Under the pieces are notes generated by a model, which saw only the letters and a program-made list of their open reading frames with translations, did not search any database and was not told the origin of the DNA. Shown piece by piece: positions 27,764 to 36,810 of a stretch of 64,000 nucleotides of DNA. The stretch is from Paraburkholderia sp. ZP32-5. GTDB lineage: Bacteria; Pseudomonadota; Gammaproteobacteria; Burkholderiales; Burkholderiaceae. The translations under genes and the position numbers were made by a program. The stretch's first letter is position 1, and every line of letters begins with the position of its first letter. The stretch is taken from NCBI RefSeq assembly GCF_021390495.1, contig NZ_JAJEJP010000002.1, forward strand, positions 1,984,001 through 2,048,000, written 5' to 3'.

Positions 27764-27808
27764 AGCAGAAGCAGCAGAAACAGCAGAAACAGCAGAAACA
27801 GCAGAAAC
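27764..27808. repeat. Five tandem copies of a 9-bp unit AGCAGAAAC
   Basis: AGCAGAAGC at 27764 is followed by four exact AGCAGAAAC copies (27773-27808). In the frame of the small gene at 27884 it would encode a Ser-Arg-Asn repeat if translation began at ATG 27746, but the better ribosome site lies downstream of the repeat. It is a slippage-prone microsatellite similar in unit length to the one at 2353-2388. Confidence 0.85.
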
Positions 27809-27883
27809 GCTGGAAGCAGCCTGAATCACCCAGAATCGCCCGCACGCGCCGGACCCGCGCTTTTCAACCGCAAAGGTGACGCA

Positions 27884-28036
27884 ATGAGCTACGACATGCA
27901 CACCAGCCCGATTCCCGACCCGAATGCCGATCCGAACCGCGATCCGGAAGCCGACCCGCTCGTGCCGCCGTCGCCGGGCCATCATGTCGAGGAGCCGCAG
28001 CGGCCCGACGGGCCGCCGGACAAGGATCCCGTGTGA
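27884..28036 (+). CDS. Proline- and aspartate-rich small protein, 50 aa
   Basis: A 50-residue polar protein made largely of Pro, Asp and Glu (PIPDPNADPNRDPEADP near the middle), with no hydrophobic core and probably intrinsically disordered. ATG 27884 is preceded by AAAGG at 7 nt. The composition is strongly biased but the frame keeps a normal high-GC codon pattern, supporting real translation. Similar tiny Pro-rich proteins are common in Burkholderiales; no function is known. Confidence 0.6.
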   Translation: MSYDMHTSPIPDPNADPNRDPEADPLVPPSPGHHVEEPQRPDGPPDKDPV

Positions 28037-28222
28037 GTGGTGCCGGCGGCGCAGTGCTTTCGTGCGCCGGCATCTTCCTTCGTGACGGGAAGCGACCGAG
28101 GCAGGCCGCGTGAATGGTGAATGCTGCTCATCGCCAGGCCGGGTCGATCAGGGCCCGGCGCGACGACTGGCATTTAACCGCGGGCCGAGGCGCCCGCGTG
28201 GGGCACCCGCGTAACGAGTCAA

Positions 28223-29290
28223 TCAGCGCATCAACTCGCTAAACCCCTGCAGCAAACGATCGATATCGGCCGCCTGAATGTTGCCCATCGTCGAAATGCG
28301 GAACAGTTCCGCCGACAGCCCGCCCTGCCCCGCATAGATGACGAAGCCGCGCGCCTTCAGTTCGTCGTGCAGTTGCGGATAGGCGATGCCTTGCGGCAGC
28401 CGGTACGCGCGCAGCACCACCGACGACTGCTCCGCCGGCAACACACTGCCGATACCGCGCGCTGCAAGCCCCGCGCGCGCCTGCTCGGCAAGCGCCGCAT
28501 AGCGCGCATGACGCGCGCGCCAGCCGCCTTCGTCGGCCAATTCGCGCAGCGCTTCGACGAGCGCGTAATACGCATGCACGGACGGCGTAAACGGCGTGTT
28601 GCGCTGATCCTGCAAGCGCGCGAGGCGCCCGAGATCGAGGTAGTACGTGCGGCTCGCCGCCTGCGCGAGCGCCGCGCGCCGCACCAGCACGAACGATGCG
28701 CCGGGCACGCCGTGCAGGCACTTGTTGGCGGTCGCGGCCACCCCGTCGAGGCTCGCATCGGCGAAATCGATCGGTTCCGCGCCGAAGCTGCTGACGCCAT
28801 CCACCAGCAGACGCAGACCGCGCTCGTGGCACAGCGCGCCGAGCGCCGCGATGTCGTTCAGACGCCCGGTGGTGGTTTCGTGATGAATCACCGCGACGTG
28901 CGTGAACGACTTGTCCGCGTCGAGGTGGCCAGCGATCTTCGCGAGATCGGGCGCGGCCATCCAGTCGTGCTTCAGCGCTTCATGCGCGATGCCGTATTGC
29001 GTCGCGATCTGCGCGATGCGCTCGCCGTACACACCGTTTTCGATCACCAGCAGCTTGCCGTTTTGCGGCACCAACGCGGCCGTCATGCTTTCGACGGCCG
29101 CCGTGCCGGAGCCGGTCATCAACACCGCCTGCCATTCGTTCGGATCGAGCCCGTACACGTCGACGAGACGCGTGCGCGCCTCTTCCTGCAAGTCGAAAAA
29201 CTCGCTTTCGCGGTGGCACAGGTCCGTCTGCAACAGGCTGTTGCGGACACGTTCGGTGAGCGTCACCGGACCAGGGTTGAGCAGCAGCAT
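28223..29290 (-). CDS. phnW: 2-aminoethylphosphonate--pyruvate transaminase (synthesis direction)
   Basis: A 355-residue PLP aminotransferase of fold type I that interconverts phosphonoacetaldehyde + alanine and 2-aminoethylphosphonate (2-AEP) + pyruvate. The N-terminus LLLNPGPVTLTERVR, the phosphate-site TGSGTAAVE, the Asp-containing LLVDGVSSFGAEP and the PLP lysine in TANKCLHGVPG are all characteristic. It closes the aepX-aepY-phnW operon, so it most likely works toward 2-AEP here (aepZ role), not in degradation, since no phosphonatase gene is present. AAGGA lies 6 nt upstream of ATG 29290; 25 bp separate it from aepY. Confidence 0.93.
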   Translation of the reverse strand: MLLLNPGPVTLTERVRNSLLQTDLCHRESEFFDLQEEARTRLVDVYGLDPNEWQAVLMTGSGTAAVESMTAALVPQNGKLLVIENGVYGERIAQIATQYGIAHEALKHDWMAAPDLAKIAGHLDADKSFTHVAVIHHETTTGRLNDIAALGALCHERGLRLLVDGVSSFGAEPIDFADASLDGVAATANKCLHGVPGASFVLVRRAALAQAASRTYYLDLGRLARLQDQRNTPFTPSVHAYYALVEALRELADEGGWRARHARYAALAEQARAGLAARGIGSVLPAEQSSVVLRAYRLPQGIAYPQLHDELKARGFVIYAGQGGLSAELFRISTMGNIQAADIDRLLQGFSELMR

Positions 29291-29315
29291 CGGTGTTCCT
29301 TTTCTTGCTTTGGGT

Positions 29316-30479
29316 TCAGGCCGCGCCGATGTGACGCATCAGGCGCGTCTTCACATCGGGCGGCGTGATGGTCGGGCGCGGCAGGCCATCAGGCGTGCCG
29401 CGGCGGATCGTCAGGCGCGCGAAGCGCGGGCCGTCGAGCGGCGGCGCGGTGAACAGCTCGTCGATGACGGCCGGGTCGTCGCTCTCCACCGCCGACGCAT
29501 AACCGCACGCGGCCGCGACGCCCGCGAACGACACCTGCGACGACACCGTCGCCTGGCCGCCGGTGGAATCGTGCGCGCCGTTATCGAGCAGTACGTGCGT
29601 GAGGTTCGCCGGACCGTATGCGCCGAGCGTCGCGAATACGCCCATGCGCATCAGCGCGGCGCCGTCGCCATCGAGCGCAACGACCTTCAGATCCGGACGC
29701 GCGAGCGCGAGACCCAGTGCGAACGGCGTCACGCAGCCCATCGAGCCGACCATGTACAGCTGGTTCGCGCGATCGTCGATCGCGTAGAGTTCGCGGCCGC
29801 AGAAGCCGGTCGATGCAAGCACCACTGTCGAATCGAGCGGCGTATGCGCGATCACCTTTTGCAGCGCGTCGTGGCGCGTCGCCAGTTCGGTCGCCGCCAC
29901 GCCGTGGAATTGCGCGCGCGGCGCAACGTGCGCGCGTTGAGCGGGCGCGCCGCCGTCCTTCAACTCATACGGCGCGACGCTGCCCTTCTGCATCACCAGC
30001 GCGTACGGCCGGCCGGTCGCATCCATATGCTTGATCGCGCGATCGAGCGCCGGGCCGATCGCGTCGGCCTCGGTCGGGAAGGTCTCCCACGGAATTTCCA
30101 TCGTATCGAGCATCGCCGGCGTGATCGGCCCCATCAGCGCATGCTGCGGCTCATCCGCGACGCCCGGCTGACCGCGCCATGTGACGATCAGCAGTTGCGG
30201 CAGACGGAACGTCCACGTGAGCGACGTCAACGGACTCACCGCGTTGCCGAGCCCCGAGTTCTGCATCATCGTGATGCCGCGCCGGCCGTTCTTCGCGCCG
30301 AGCGTGACGCCCGCGATCAGCGCGACCGCGTCGCCCTCGTTGGCCGCCGATACGTAGTGCAGCGATTCGTCCTGCAGCACATAGTTGATGAACGGCGTCA
30401 GATACGAACACGGCACGCCCGCGTACCAGTCGAAACCGCGCTCGCGCGCCGCTTCGACGAATTGCGCGGCTTCGATCAT
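29316..30479 (-). CDS. aepY: Phosphonopyruvate decarboxylase
   Basis: A 387-residue ThDP- and Mg-dependent decarboxylase that converts phosphonopyruvate to phosphonoacetaldehyde, the irreversible step that drives phosphonate synthesis. The N-terminal domain shows [18 protein letters not shown] and [11 protein letters not shown] with the ThDP-activating Glu. The C-terminal domain has the ThDP/Mg motif beginning [13 protein letters not shown] and ending [13 protein letters not shown]. The ATG at 30479 overlaps the aepX stop by 4 bp (ATGA), so translation is coupled. Length and domain order match the family. Confidence 0.95.
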   Translation of the reverse strand: MIEAAQFVEAARERGFDWYAGVPCSYLTPFINYVLQDESLHYVSAANEGDAVALIAGVTLGAKNGRRGITMMQNSGLGNAVSPLTSLTWTFRLPQLLIVTWRGQPGVADEPQHALMGPITPAMLDTMEIPWETFPTEADAIGPALDRAIKHMDATGRPYALVMQKGSVAPYELKDGGAPAQRAHVAPRAQFHGVAATELATRHDALQKVIAHTPLDSTVVLASTGFCGRELYAIDDRANQLYMVGSMGCVTPFALGLALARPDLKVVALDGDGAALMRMGVFATLGAYGPANLTHVLLDNGAHDSTGGQATVSSQVSFAGVAAACGYASAVESDDPAVIDELFTAPPLDGPRFARLTIRRGTPDGLPRPTITPPDVKTRLMRHIGAA

Positions 30480-32212
30480 TGCGCGCCTCCGCTTGCCGCG
30501 TTGTGCTTCGCCGCGGTGGTCCCATCGCCGACCGCGCTCGCGAACGGTGCCTGCGCATGCGCGAAGTCACCCGCGCGGCGGAAATCGTCGAGATCGTTGA
30601 CACCGCGCCAGTGGCCATGCACGTACTGCACTTCGATCGACTCGCCCGCTTCGATCAGCGCATTGAGCAGCGTCGGCATATCGAGCGACGCGAAATCGCT
30701 ACGTGCCTGCAGTTCGCGCATCACTGCCTGCAAGCGCTCGCGGCCTTCACCGCGCACGTTCAACAGACCCATCCAGCGGCCGTGCGGCGTCTGCGCGCCA
30801 AGTGCCGCCGCTGCATCGGGCCCGCTCGCGACATGACGCAGCACCACCTTGCTGCCGAACAGTCCGCGATCGTCAGCGGCCGAGCACCACGCGAAATCGC
30901 GCACGCTAGCGTTTTCCGCATCGGTCAGCGACGAATCGACGACGACGCTGAACGCCGCCTCGCTTTCCACCAGATCGCGCAGGATATAGCTGCGGAACAG
31001 CAGATCGCCGTACGAGATCACGGTGTCGCCGGCGAGCTTGTCGACGGCGCACGCAAGCGATGCAAGCTCGCCGGTTTGCGCATGCTGTTCGTTGACGACG
31101 AGGCGGATCCCCGCCGTATCGATCGCATCGGCGCGATAGCCGCCGACCACGGTGATGTCGTTGACGCCCTGCTTCTTGAACGCATCGACGAGCCAGCGCA
31201 ACAGCGGCTTGCCGGCGATCGGCAGCATCACCTTCGGACGGTCTTCAGTGACCGCTTCGAGGCCCTTGCCGCGGCTCGCGGCCAGCACGACCGCCGAGCC
31301 GGCCGCGCGGCCGCTCGACAGATAGCGGTCTTCCGCTTCCGAGTATTCGTCGGCGTCCTGCAAACGGAAAATCTCGTTGACCGCGGCAATGCTGTCTTCG
31401 ACGTTGACGAGCGTTTCGCTCGTGTGGATTTCCTTCGCCACGGCCTGCATCGCCGAAGTCGCCGCGCGAATCAGATGGTTCGCCCAGATCACCGTGCTGA
31501 TGCCCGCTTCGCGGAATACTTCGGTCGGCGTGCTGTAGTACTTGGTCGGCACGATCACGAGCGGCCCGCGGCCGGCCCATTCGCGCGCGAATTCGAGGAT
31601 TTCGTCGGGACGCGACAGCTTGCTGTGGATCAGGATCGCGTCCGCGCCGGCCCGGCGATACGCTTCGGCGCGGCGCAGCGCCTCTTCCATGCCCCAGCCG
31701 GCGATCAGTGCCTCGACGCGCGCGACGATCGAGAAATGCTCGTCGGTTTGCGAGTCCTTGCCGGCCTTGATCTTGCCGCAGAATTCGTCGATATCGGCGA
31801 GCGGCTGCGCTTCGCCGTTGATGAAGCTGTTGGTCTTCGGAAACTGCTTGTCCTCGATACACACGCCGGCGATGCCGCGTTGCTCGAGCTTGCGAACCAG
31901 ACGGCGCACGTTGTTGAAGTTGCCATAGCCGGTGTCGCCGTCGAGCAGGATCGGCAGATCGCTCGCGTCGGCCATGAATTCGAGCGTATCGACGACCTGG
32001 GTCCAACTGGCTTCGTTGTTGTCGCGCACGCCGAATTGCGCGGAAATCGCCAGACCCGATCCCCAGATCGCTTTAAAGCCGGCTTCGCGAACGATTCGCG
32101 CGGACAGGCCGTTATGGGCCTCCATCATGAATTCGAGTTCGTTACTGACGAGCATCTGGCGCAGACGTGCGCTACGGGATGTGGAAACGAAAGCGGGTTC
32201 GCGGGCGTTCAT
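30476..32212 (-). CDS. aepX: Phosphoenolpyruvate mutase fused to a nucleotidyltransferase
   Basis: A 578-residue fusion. Residues ~12-295 are PEP mutase: [21 protein letters not shown], the Mg site DGDTGYGN and the class signature [10 protein letters not shown] (120-129) that separates mutases from isocitrate lyases. It converts PEP to phosphonopyruvate, the first step of C-P bond formation. Residues ~307-560 form an NTP-transferase domain ([14 protein letters not shown], then [20 protein letters not shown], later [11 protein letters not shown]). Such a domain could make CMP-2-AEP for transfer to a glycan or lipid (PntC-like role), an inference. The usual GxGxR loop is altered to SRGKG. ATG 32212 has AGGAG 8 nt upstream; the longer frame to 32446 is rejected. 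Confidence 0.93.
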   Translation of the reverse strand: MNAREPAFVSTSRSARLRQMLVSNELEFMMEAHNGLSARIVREAGFKAIWGSGLAISAQFGVRDNNEASWTQVVDTLEFMADASDLPILLDGDTGYGNFNNVRRLVRKLEQRGIAGVCIEDKQFPKTNSFINGEAQPLADIDEFCGKIKAGKDSQTDEHFSIVARVEALIAGWGMEEALRRAEAYRRAGADAILIHSKLSRPDEILEFAREWAGRGPLVIVPTKYYSTPTEVFREAGISTVIWANHLIRAATSAMQAVAKEIHTSETLVNVEDSIAAVNEIFRLQDADEYSEAEDRYLSSGRAAGSAVVLAASRGKGLEAVTEDRPKVMLPIAGKPLLRWLVDAFKKQGVNDITVVGGYRADAIDTAGIRLVVNEQHAQTGELASLACAVDKLAGDTVISYGDLLFRSYILRDLVESEAAFSVVVDSSLTDAENASVRDFAWCSAADDRGLFGSKVVLRHVASGPDAAAALGAQTPHGRWMGLLNVRGEGRERLQAVMRELQARSDFASLDMPTLLNALIEAGESIEVQYVHGHWRGVNDLDDFRRAGDFAHAQAPFASAVGDGTTAAKHNAASGGAQ

Positions 32213-32837
32213 TTTCTGTACTCCTGGTGGCGGGCTTATTGATGCTTTTTTATGCCCGGCTGGCAACTGGAAAAGGGCGACTATAGCGGAATTTCTATTG
32301 ACGAGTTTTTGAAATGCCGCGCGGCTTTTGATCGTTGCGATTAAGTGGAGAAATGTGTCGTTTTTTGCGCGTGCCGCCAGATAACGGGATTTTGGATTTG
32401 TTTGGCGTTTTGTGGAATCTTGACTCGGCCACTGACGGCCTGACAACGATCCGGGCGGCCAGATTGTTTTTTGTCTTCAATGCCAGTCCTCCGCGATCTT
32501 TAAATTAACCATTATCCGAAAATAGCGGATTCAATCCGGTCATTGCATGATTGATAAAAGTCTTTTCCAATCAAGGACAATTAATTACTAACGCCGGCAA
32601 AATCGAGCCGCCGGAACGGATTTTCACCAGGCGACTTCGCGTGATTGCAAGCGGCGCAATTTCCCTTTCGAATCATGCGAATGAACAGACAAATAACTGT
32701 CTAATAATCAGACGAATAAACTCCAAAAAAACGGGTATCCCCTGCCCTGAATTAATACCGCGCGATGCCGTAAACAGGGAAAGCGGTAAATAGACCGCAT
32801 TTAATCGACCCGAGAGGCGAAAGCCCAATTTCCTGCT
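32213..32837. other. AT-richer divergent intergenic region, 625 bp
   Basis: This gap between aepX (minus) and the chemoreceptor gene (plus) is markedly richer in A/T than the genes around it, with many T-runs. It must hold both promoters. A TATAGT hexamer on the minus strand (32286-32281) is a possible -10 for the aep operon. No known riboswitch, tRNA or flagellar (sigma-28) promoter could be placed with confidence, and small open frames here have no ribosome site. Confidence 0.45.
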
Positions 32838-34379
32838 ATGACTCTGAACCGAAAACTGGCTTCGATGATTGCCATCCTGTGGGTCGGCCTGATCCTGATC
32901 GGCAGCTTTGGCGCGTGGCAGAACCGCGCGTCGATGATCGCCGACCGGCGCGACCAGCTACGCTCGCTGATCGATCAGGCTAATCATGTCGTTGCCCGTT
33001 ATTACCAGCTCGCGCAGCAGCACACGCTGTCCGAGGACGAAGCCAAAAAGCAGGCGCTCGCGGACATTGCGGCGATGCGCTACGGCACCGACGGCTATAT
33101 CTCCGTCAACGATTCGCAGCCGGCCATGGTGATGCATCCGATCAACCAGAGTCTGCTCGGCAAGAATCTCGCGCAGTTCACCGATCCGGCGGGCAACCAT
33201 CTGTTCGTCGATATCGTCAACGCGGGCAATCACGAAGGCGGCGGCTTCGTCGATTATCTGTGGGCCAAGCCGGGCAGCGAGAAGCCTGTCGCGAAGACCA
33301 GCTACGCGGCGCACTTCACGCCATGGGACTGGTATCTGGTGACCGGTGTGTATATGGACGACGTGCAAAGCGCGTTCTATCGCAACCTGCTGAGCTGGCT
33401 CGCCATCACCGTGACGCTCGGCGCGCTCGCGACGGTCGTGATGCTGCTGGTGCTGCGCAGCATCCGCCGCTCGCTCGGCGGCGAACTCGAAGTCGCCGTC
33501 GAACACGCGCAACTGATGGCGCAAGGCAATCTGGCGGCGCGCGTGCCGGTCGCGCCGCACGACACCGGTAGCCTGCTGCATGCGCTGCACACGATGCAGG
33601 CGGGCCTCGTCGATACGGTGTCGCGCGTGCGTCAGGGCACCGAGAACATCAACGTCGGCGCGAACGAAATCGCCGCCGGCAACACGGATCTGTCGCAGCG
33701 CACCGAGGAGCAGGCGGCCGCGCTGGTCGAAACGGCGTCGAGCATGGACCAGATGACGGTCAACGTGAAGCAGAACGCGGACAGCGCCGCGCAGGCCGCG
33801 AGCCTCGCAAGCGAAGCTGCCGGTGTCGCCACGCGCGGCAGCCTCGTCGTCGAGGACGTGGTGCGCACGATGGGCGAGATCACCGCGAGCTCGCGGCAGA
33901 TCGGCGACATCATCGGCGTGATCGACGGCATCGCGTTCCAGACCAATATCCTCGCGCTCAACGCGGCCGTCGAAGCGGCCCGCGCGGGCGAACAGGGACG
34001 CGGCTTCGCGGTGGTCGCCTCCGAAGTGCGCAGCCTCGCGCAGCGCTCGGCGACGGCCGCGAAGGAAATCAAGGCGCTGATCGAAACCTCGACCCACACC
34101 GTCGAAACCGGCGCATCGCAGGTCGCGAACGCGGGCGCGACGATGGGCGAGATCGTGCAGTCGGTGCGGCGCGTCAACGAAATCCTCGAGGAGATCAGCC
34201 ACGCGTCGCGCGAACAGAGCGCGGGCATCGAGCAGGTCAATCGCGCGGTCGGCGAAATGGATCAGGTGACGCAGCAGAATGCGGCGCTCGTCGAAGAGGC
34301 CGCGGCGGCCGCGCATTCGCTGAAGGATCAGGTTGGTGTGCTGCGTGAGGCGATTGGGAGTTTTGCGTTGCCGGCTTGA
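32838..34379 (+). CDS. Methyl-accepting chemotaxis protein
   Basis: A 513-residue transmembrane chemoreceptor. TM1 is at about residues 8-26. The periplasmic part is a single Cache-type sensor ([11 protein letters not shown], then [16 protein letters not shown]) found in receptors for small organic acids. TM2 is at about 185-208, followed by HAMP and the cytoplasmic signalling coiled coil with the hairpin tip [20 protein letters not shown] (in part), which binds CheA/CheW. No C-terminal NWETF-like pentapeptide for CheR/CheB is present; the protein ends GSFALPA. The ligand is unknown. ATG 32838 has only a weak SD. Confidence 0.93.
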   Translation: MTLNRKLASMIAILWVGLILIGSFGAWQNRASMIADRRDQLRSLIDQANHVVARYYQLAQQHTLSEDEAKKQALADIAAMRYGTDGYISVNDSQPAMVMHPINQSLLGKNLAQFTDPAGNHLFVDIVNAGNHEGGGFVDYLWAKPGSEKPVAKTSYAAHFTPWDWYLVTGVYMDDVQSAFYRNLLSWLAITVTLGALATVVMLLVLRSIRRSLGGELEVAVEHAQLMAQGNLAARVPVAPHDTGSLLHALHTMQAGLVDTVSRVRQGTENINVGANEIAAGNTDLSQRTEEQAAALVETASSMDQMTVNVKQNADSAAQAASLASEAAGVATRGSLVVEDVVRTMGEITASSRQIGDIIGVIDGIAFQTNILALNAAVEAARAGEQGRGFAVVASEVRSLAQRSATAAKEIKALIETSTHTVETGASQVANAGATMGEIVQSVRRVNEILEEISHASREQSAGIEQVNRAVGEMDQVTQQNAALVEEAAAAAHSLKDQVGVLREAIGSFALPA

Positions 34380-34583
34380 GGCTGGATTGAGCCGCGGATG
34401 CACGCTAGCTCGGGTGCCGGTTGGGGCTAACTACTGGTGAGGGACTGCCGACCGGTGGTTACGGTTGCTGGCTAGCGGCTGCCGTCTAACGGCCAGCGGC
34501 CGCCTGTTGCCGGCTGACAGTCAGCGCCAAACGTCTAGCGGCTAGCGGCGCCACGAGCGCTAGCGCATCCCGTCCACCGGCCC

Positions 34584-34620
34584 ACAAAAAAGAAGGCGCT
34601 CCACAGGCCGGGAAGCGCCT
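34584..34620 (-). terminator. Hairpin with T-run on the minus strand
   Basis: AGGCGCT (34594-34600) pairs with AGCGCCT (34614-34620). Read on the minus strand the hairpin is followed by TTCTTTTTT (A-run at 34585-34593), the form of an intrinsic terminator. On the plus strand only CTTT follows. There is no annotated minus-strand gene immediately to its right, so what it terminates is unclear. Confidence 0.6.
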
Positions 34621-34664
34621 CTTTAACACGCCGCGTCGTTGTCGACGCATCAATCGAACGAGTC

Positions 34665-34699
34665 AGCCGCGCGGATTTTTCAAGTCCGTGCGGCTTTTT
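34665..34699 (+). terminator. Intrinsic terminator, plus strand
   Basis: AGCCGCGCGG (34665-34674) pairs with CCGTGCGGCT (34686-34695) with one G-U pair, followed by TTTTT. It is the nearest good plus-strand terminator after the chemoreceptor gene, about 290 bp downstream of its stop. Confidence 0.75.
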
Positions 34700-34959
34700 G
34701 TTTTCGGCGCGGGCATGGCATTCGCGTCGGCGTTCTTTCTTCCACGCGTTCCGCCGTTGCCTCGATTCAAATTCAACGCCTTTCATAACGCTCGCGATTA
34801 AATTACGTTTTATTTACAATCGACCGACGACGGTCCTTGCTCGCAGCCACCCGATAGCATCGAACACCAGGCACATGCGCTGCCCGCAACGACCGTCACT
34901 CCCCCGCCTCCCATCATCCCGGCGGCCTCGCTCCATCGAGACGTCCGTTATCCGCGCCC

Positions 34960-36708
34960 ATGATCCGCCAGAAGAAACCGCAGTCGCACGATCCCTACGC
35001 TCCCGCCGCAAAGAACCCGCTGCTCGTCGCGCGCCTGCCCGCGTGGCGCTCGAAGTTCGTCGTGTTGCTGATGTTCGGTGCGTTCGGCGCGCTCGCGGCC
35101 CGCGCGTTCTGGGTGCAGGTCGTGAACCAGGATTTCTACGTCGACCAGGGGCAGAAGCGCTATCAGCGCACACTCGAACTGGATGCGATGCGTGGCCGCA
35201 TCGTCGATCGTCATGGTTCGATGCTCGCGGTCAGCCTCGCGACTTACGAGATCTGGGCGACGCCGAAGCTGATCGACGAAGCCGCATTCACACCGCTCGC
35301 AAAGCTGCTCGATCTGCCGCTCGCAGAACTGCGCAGACGCTTGAACGGCGAGCGCAGCTTCGTGCTGCTCAAGCGTCAGGTCGATGCCGGGACCGCCGCG
35401 CATCTGGCGCGCCTCGGCCTCGCCGGCATCACGCAGATCGCCGATTCCAAACGCTTTTATCCGGAGGGCGAATCGGCCGCGCACGTGGTCGGCTTCACCG
35501 ATATCGAGGACAACGGCCAGGAAGGCGTCGAACTCGCGGCCAACGAGCGCCTGCAAGGCGTGCCCGGCCAACGTGAAGTGATTCGCGACCGGCTCGGCCG
35601 CGTCGTCTCGGAGACGCGGCCGCTCGTACCCGCGCGCAACGGCGACACGATTCACCTGACGATCGACCGGCGCATCCAGCAGCTCGCGTACGCGCAACTG
35701 AAGGCCGCCGTCGCGCAGCATCGCGCCGAAGCGGGCAGCGTGGTCGTGCTCGATGCGCGCAACGGCGAGATTCTCGCGCTCGCCAACTATCCGAGCTTCG
35801 ATCCGAACGACCGCGCGCGGCTCAGCGGCCGGCAATTGCGCAACCGCGCGGTGATCGATACGTTCGAACCGGGTTCGACGATCAAGCCGCTCGTCGTCGC
35901 GCTGTCGCTCGATGAAGGCAAGGTGCGGCCGCAGACCATCATCGATACCGCGCCGGGCTGGTACCGGATCGGCCCGGCCGTGATTCACGACACGTCGAAT
36001 CACGGCGCGATGAGCGTCGCCGAGGCGGTGCAGAAGTCGAGCAATATCGCGCTCGCGAAGCTCGCGCTGAACCTGCCGGCCGAGACGATCTGGACCAAGT
36101 ATCAGCAGTACGGGCTGGGCACGAAGCCCGAGCTGACGTTTCCGGGCGTGGCCGCGGGCAAGGTGCGGCCGTATCAACGCTGGCGTCCGATCGAACAGGC
36201 AACGATGGCATATGGCTACGGCTTGTCGGTGTCGCTGCTGCAGATCGCGCAGGTCTACACCGCGTATGCGGGCGACGGCGCGATGCAGCGCGTGAGCCTG
36301 TTGCGCGATCCGCACGATTCTCTCGATGCGCCCGTCGGCGCGACCTCCGCGGATCGCAGCCGGCAGGTCACGACGCCCGCGACCGCGCGCGCGATCCGCA
36401 ACATGCTGGAAATGGCCATCGGCGTGGGCGGCACCGGGCGGGCGGCGGCGGTGCAAGGCTATCGCGTCGGCGGCAAGACCGGCACCGCGCGCAAGCAGAT
36501 CGGCGCAACCTATGCGAAGAACCGCTATCGCGCGCTTTTCGTCGGCATGGCGCCGATGAGCGACCCGCGCCTGATCGTCGCCGTGATGATCGACGATCCG
36601 GCCGGCAAGGCGTTCTATGGCGGCACGGTGGCGGGGCCGGTGTTCAGCGGCGTGATGGGGGGCTCGCTGCAACTGCTTGGCGTGCCGCCGGATGCGGCGG
36701 GGGTTTGA
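34960..36708 (+). CDS. ftsI: Peptidoglycan D,D-transpeptidase, FtsI/PBP3-type
   Basis: A 582-residue class B penicillin-binding protein. A short cytoplasmic segment and one TM helix (about 33-52) are followed by the pedestal domain (MRGRIVDRHGSMLAVS is its first motif) and a transpeptidase domain with Ser306 in STIK, SSN at 360-362 and KTG at 506-508, all intact. It cross-links septal peptidoglycan in the periplasm. It is not in the dcw cluster (no mraW, ftsL or murE neighbours), so it may be a second ftsI paralog and not the essential copy. It ends with VPPDAAGV. No SD is obvious before ATG 34960. Confidence 0.9.
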   Translation: MIRQKKPQSHDPYAPAAKNPLLVARLPAWRSKFVVLLMFGAFGALAARAFWVQVVNQDFYVDQGQKRYQRTLELDAMRGRIVDRHGSMLAVSLATYEIWATPKLIDEAAFTPLAKLLDLPLAELRRRLNGERSFVLLKRQVDAGTAAHLARLGLAGITQIADSKRFYPEGESAAHVVGFTDIEDNGQEGVELAANERLQGVPGQREVIRDRLGRVVSETRPLVPARNGDTIHLTIDRRIQQLAYAQLKAAVAQHRAEAGSVVVLDARNGEILALANYPSFDPNDRARLSGRQLRNRAVIDTFEPGSTIKPLVVALSLDEGKVRPQTIIDTAPGWYRIGPAVIHDTSNHGAMSVAEAVQKSSNIALAKLALNLPAETIWTKYQQYGLGTKPELTFPGVAAGKVRPYQRWRPIEQATMAYGYGLSVSLLQIAQVYTAYAGDGAMQRVSLLRDPHDSLDAPVGATSADRSRQVTTPATARAIRNMLEMAIGVGGTGRAAAVQGYRVGGKTGTARKQIGATYAKNRYRALFVGMAPMSDPRLIVAVMIDDPAGKAFYGGTVAGPVFSGVMGGSLQLLGVPPDAAGV

Positions 36709-36810
36709 GGCCTAAGCAGCGGGGCACGCGGTTGGCGTGGTTGGCGTGGCTGTTCCAGTGCCGGTTCGGGTTGCCCTTAGCGTTGCCGTCGGGGCTCGCT
36801 GAGGCTTCGT

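Larger units (their letters stand above)
34380..34959. other. Intergenic region with degenerate CTAGCGG repeats and hairpins
   Basis: A 580-bp gap between two rightward genes. From 34420 to 34555 the sequence repeats variants of GCTAGCGGC / TAACGGCCAGCGG, which can form many alternative hairpins. Two terminator-like hairpins follow (34594-34620 and 34665-34699). From about 34700 it becomes AT-richer and probably contains the promoter of the transpeptidase gene. No gene is supported. Confidence 0.45.

Noticed and set aside
28902-30836. 644-codon plus-strand frame over phnW/aepY
   Set aside because: Antisense to the phosphonate operon, which has strong motif support.
34948-36672. 574-codon open frame on the minus strand over the ftsI-like gene
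   Set aside because: Antisense shadow; the plus strand has all three PBP motifs in frame.
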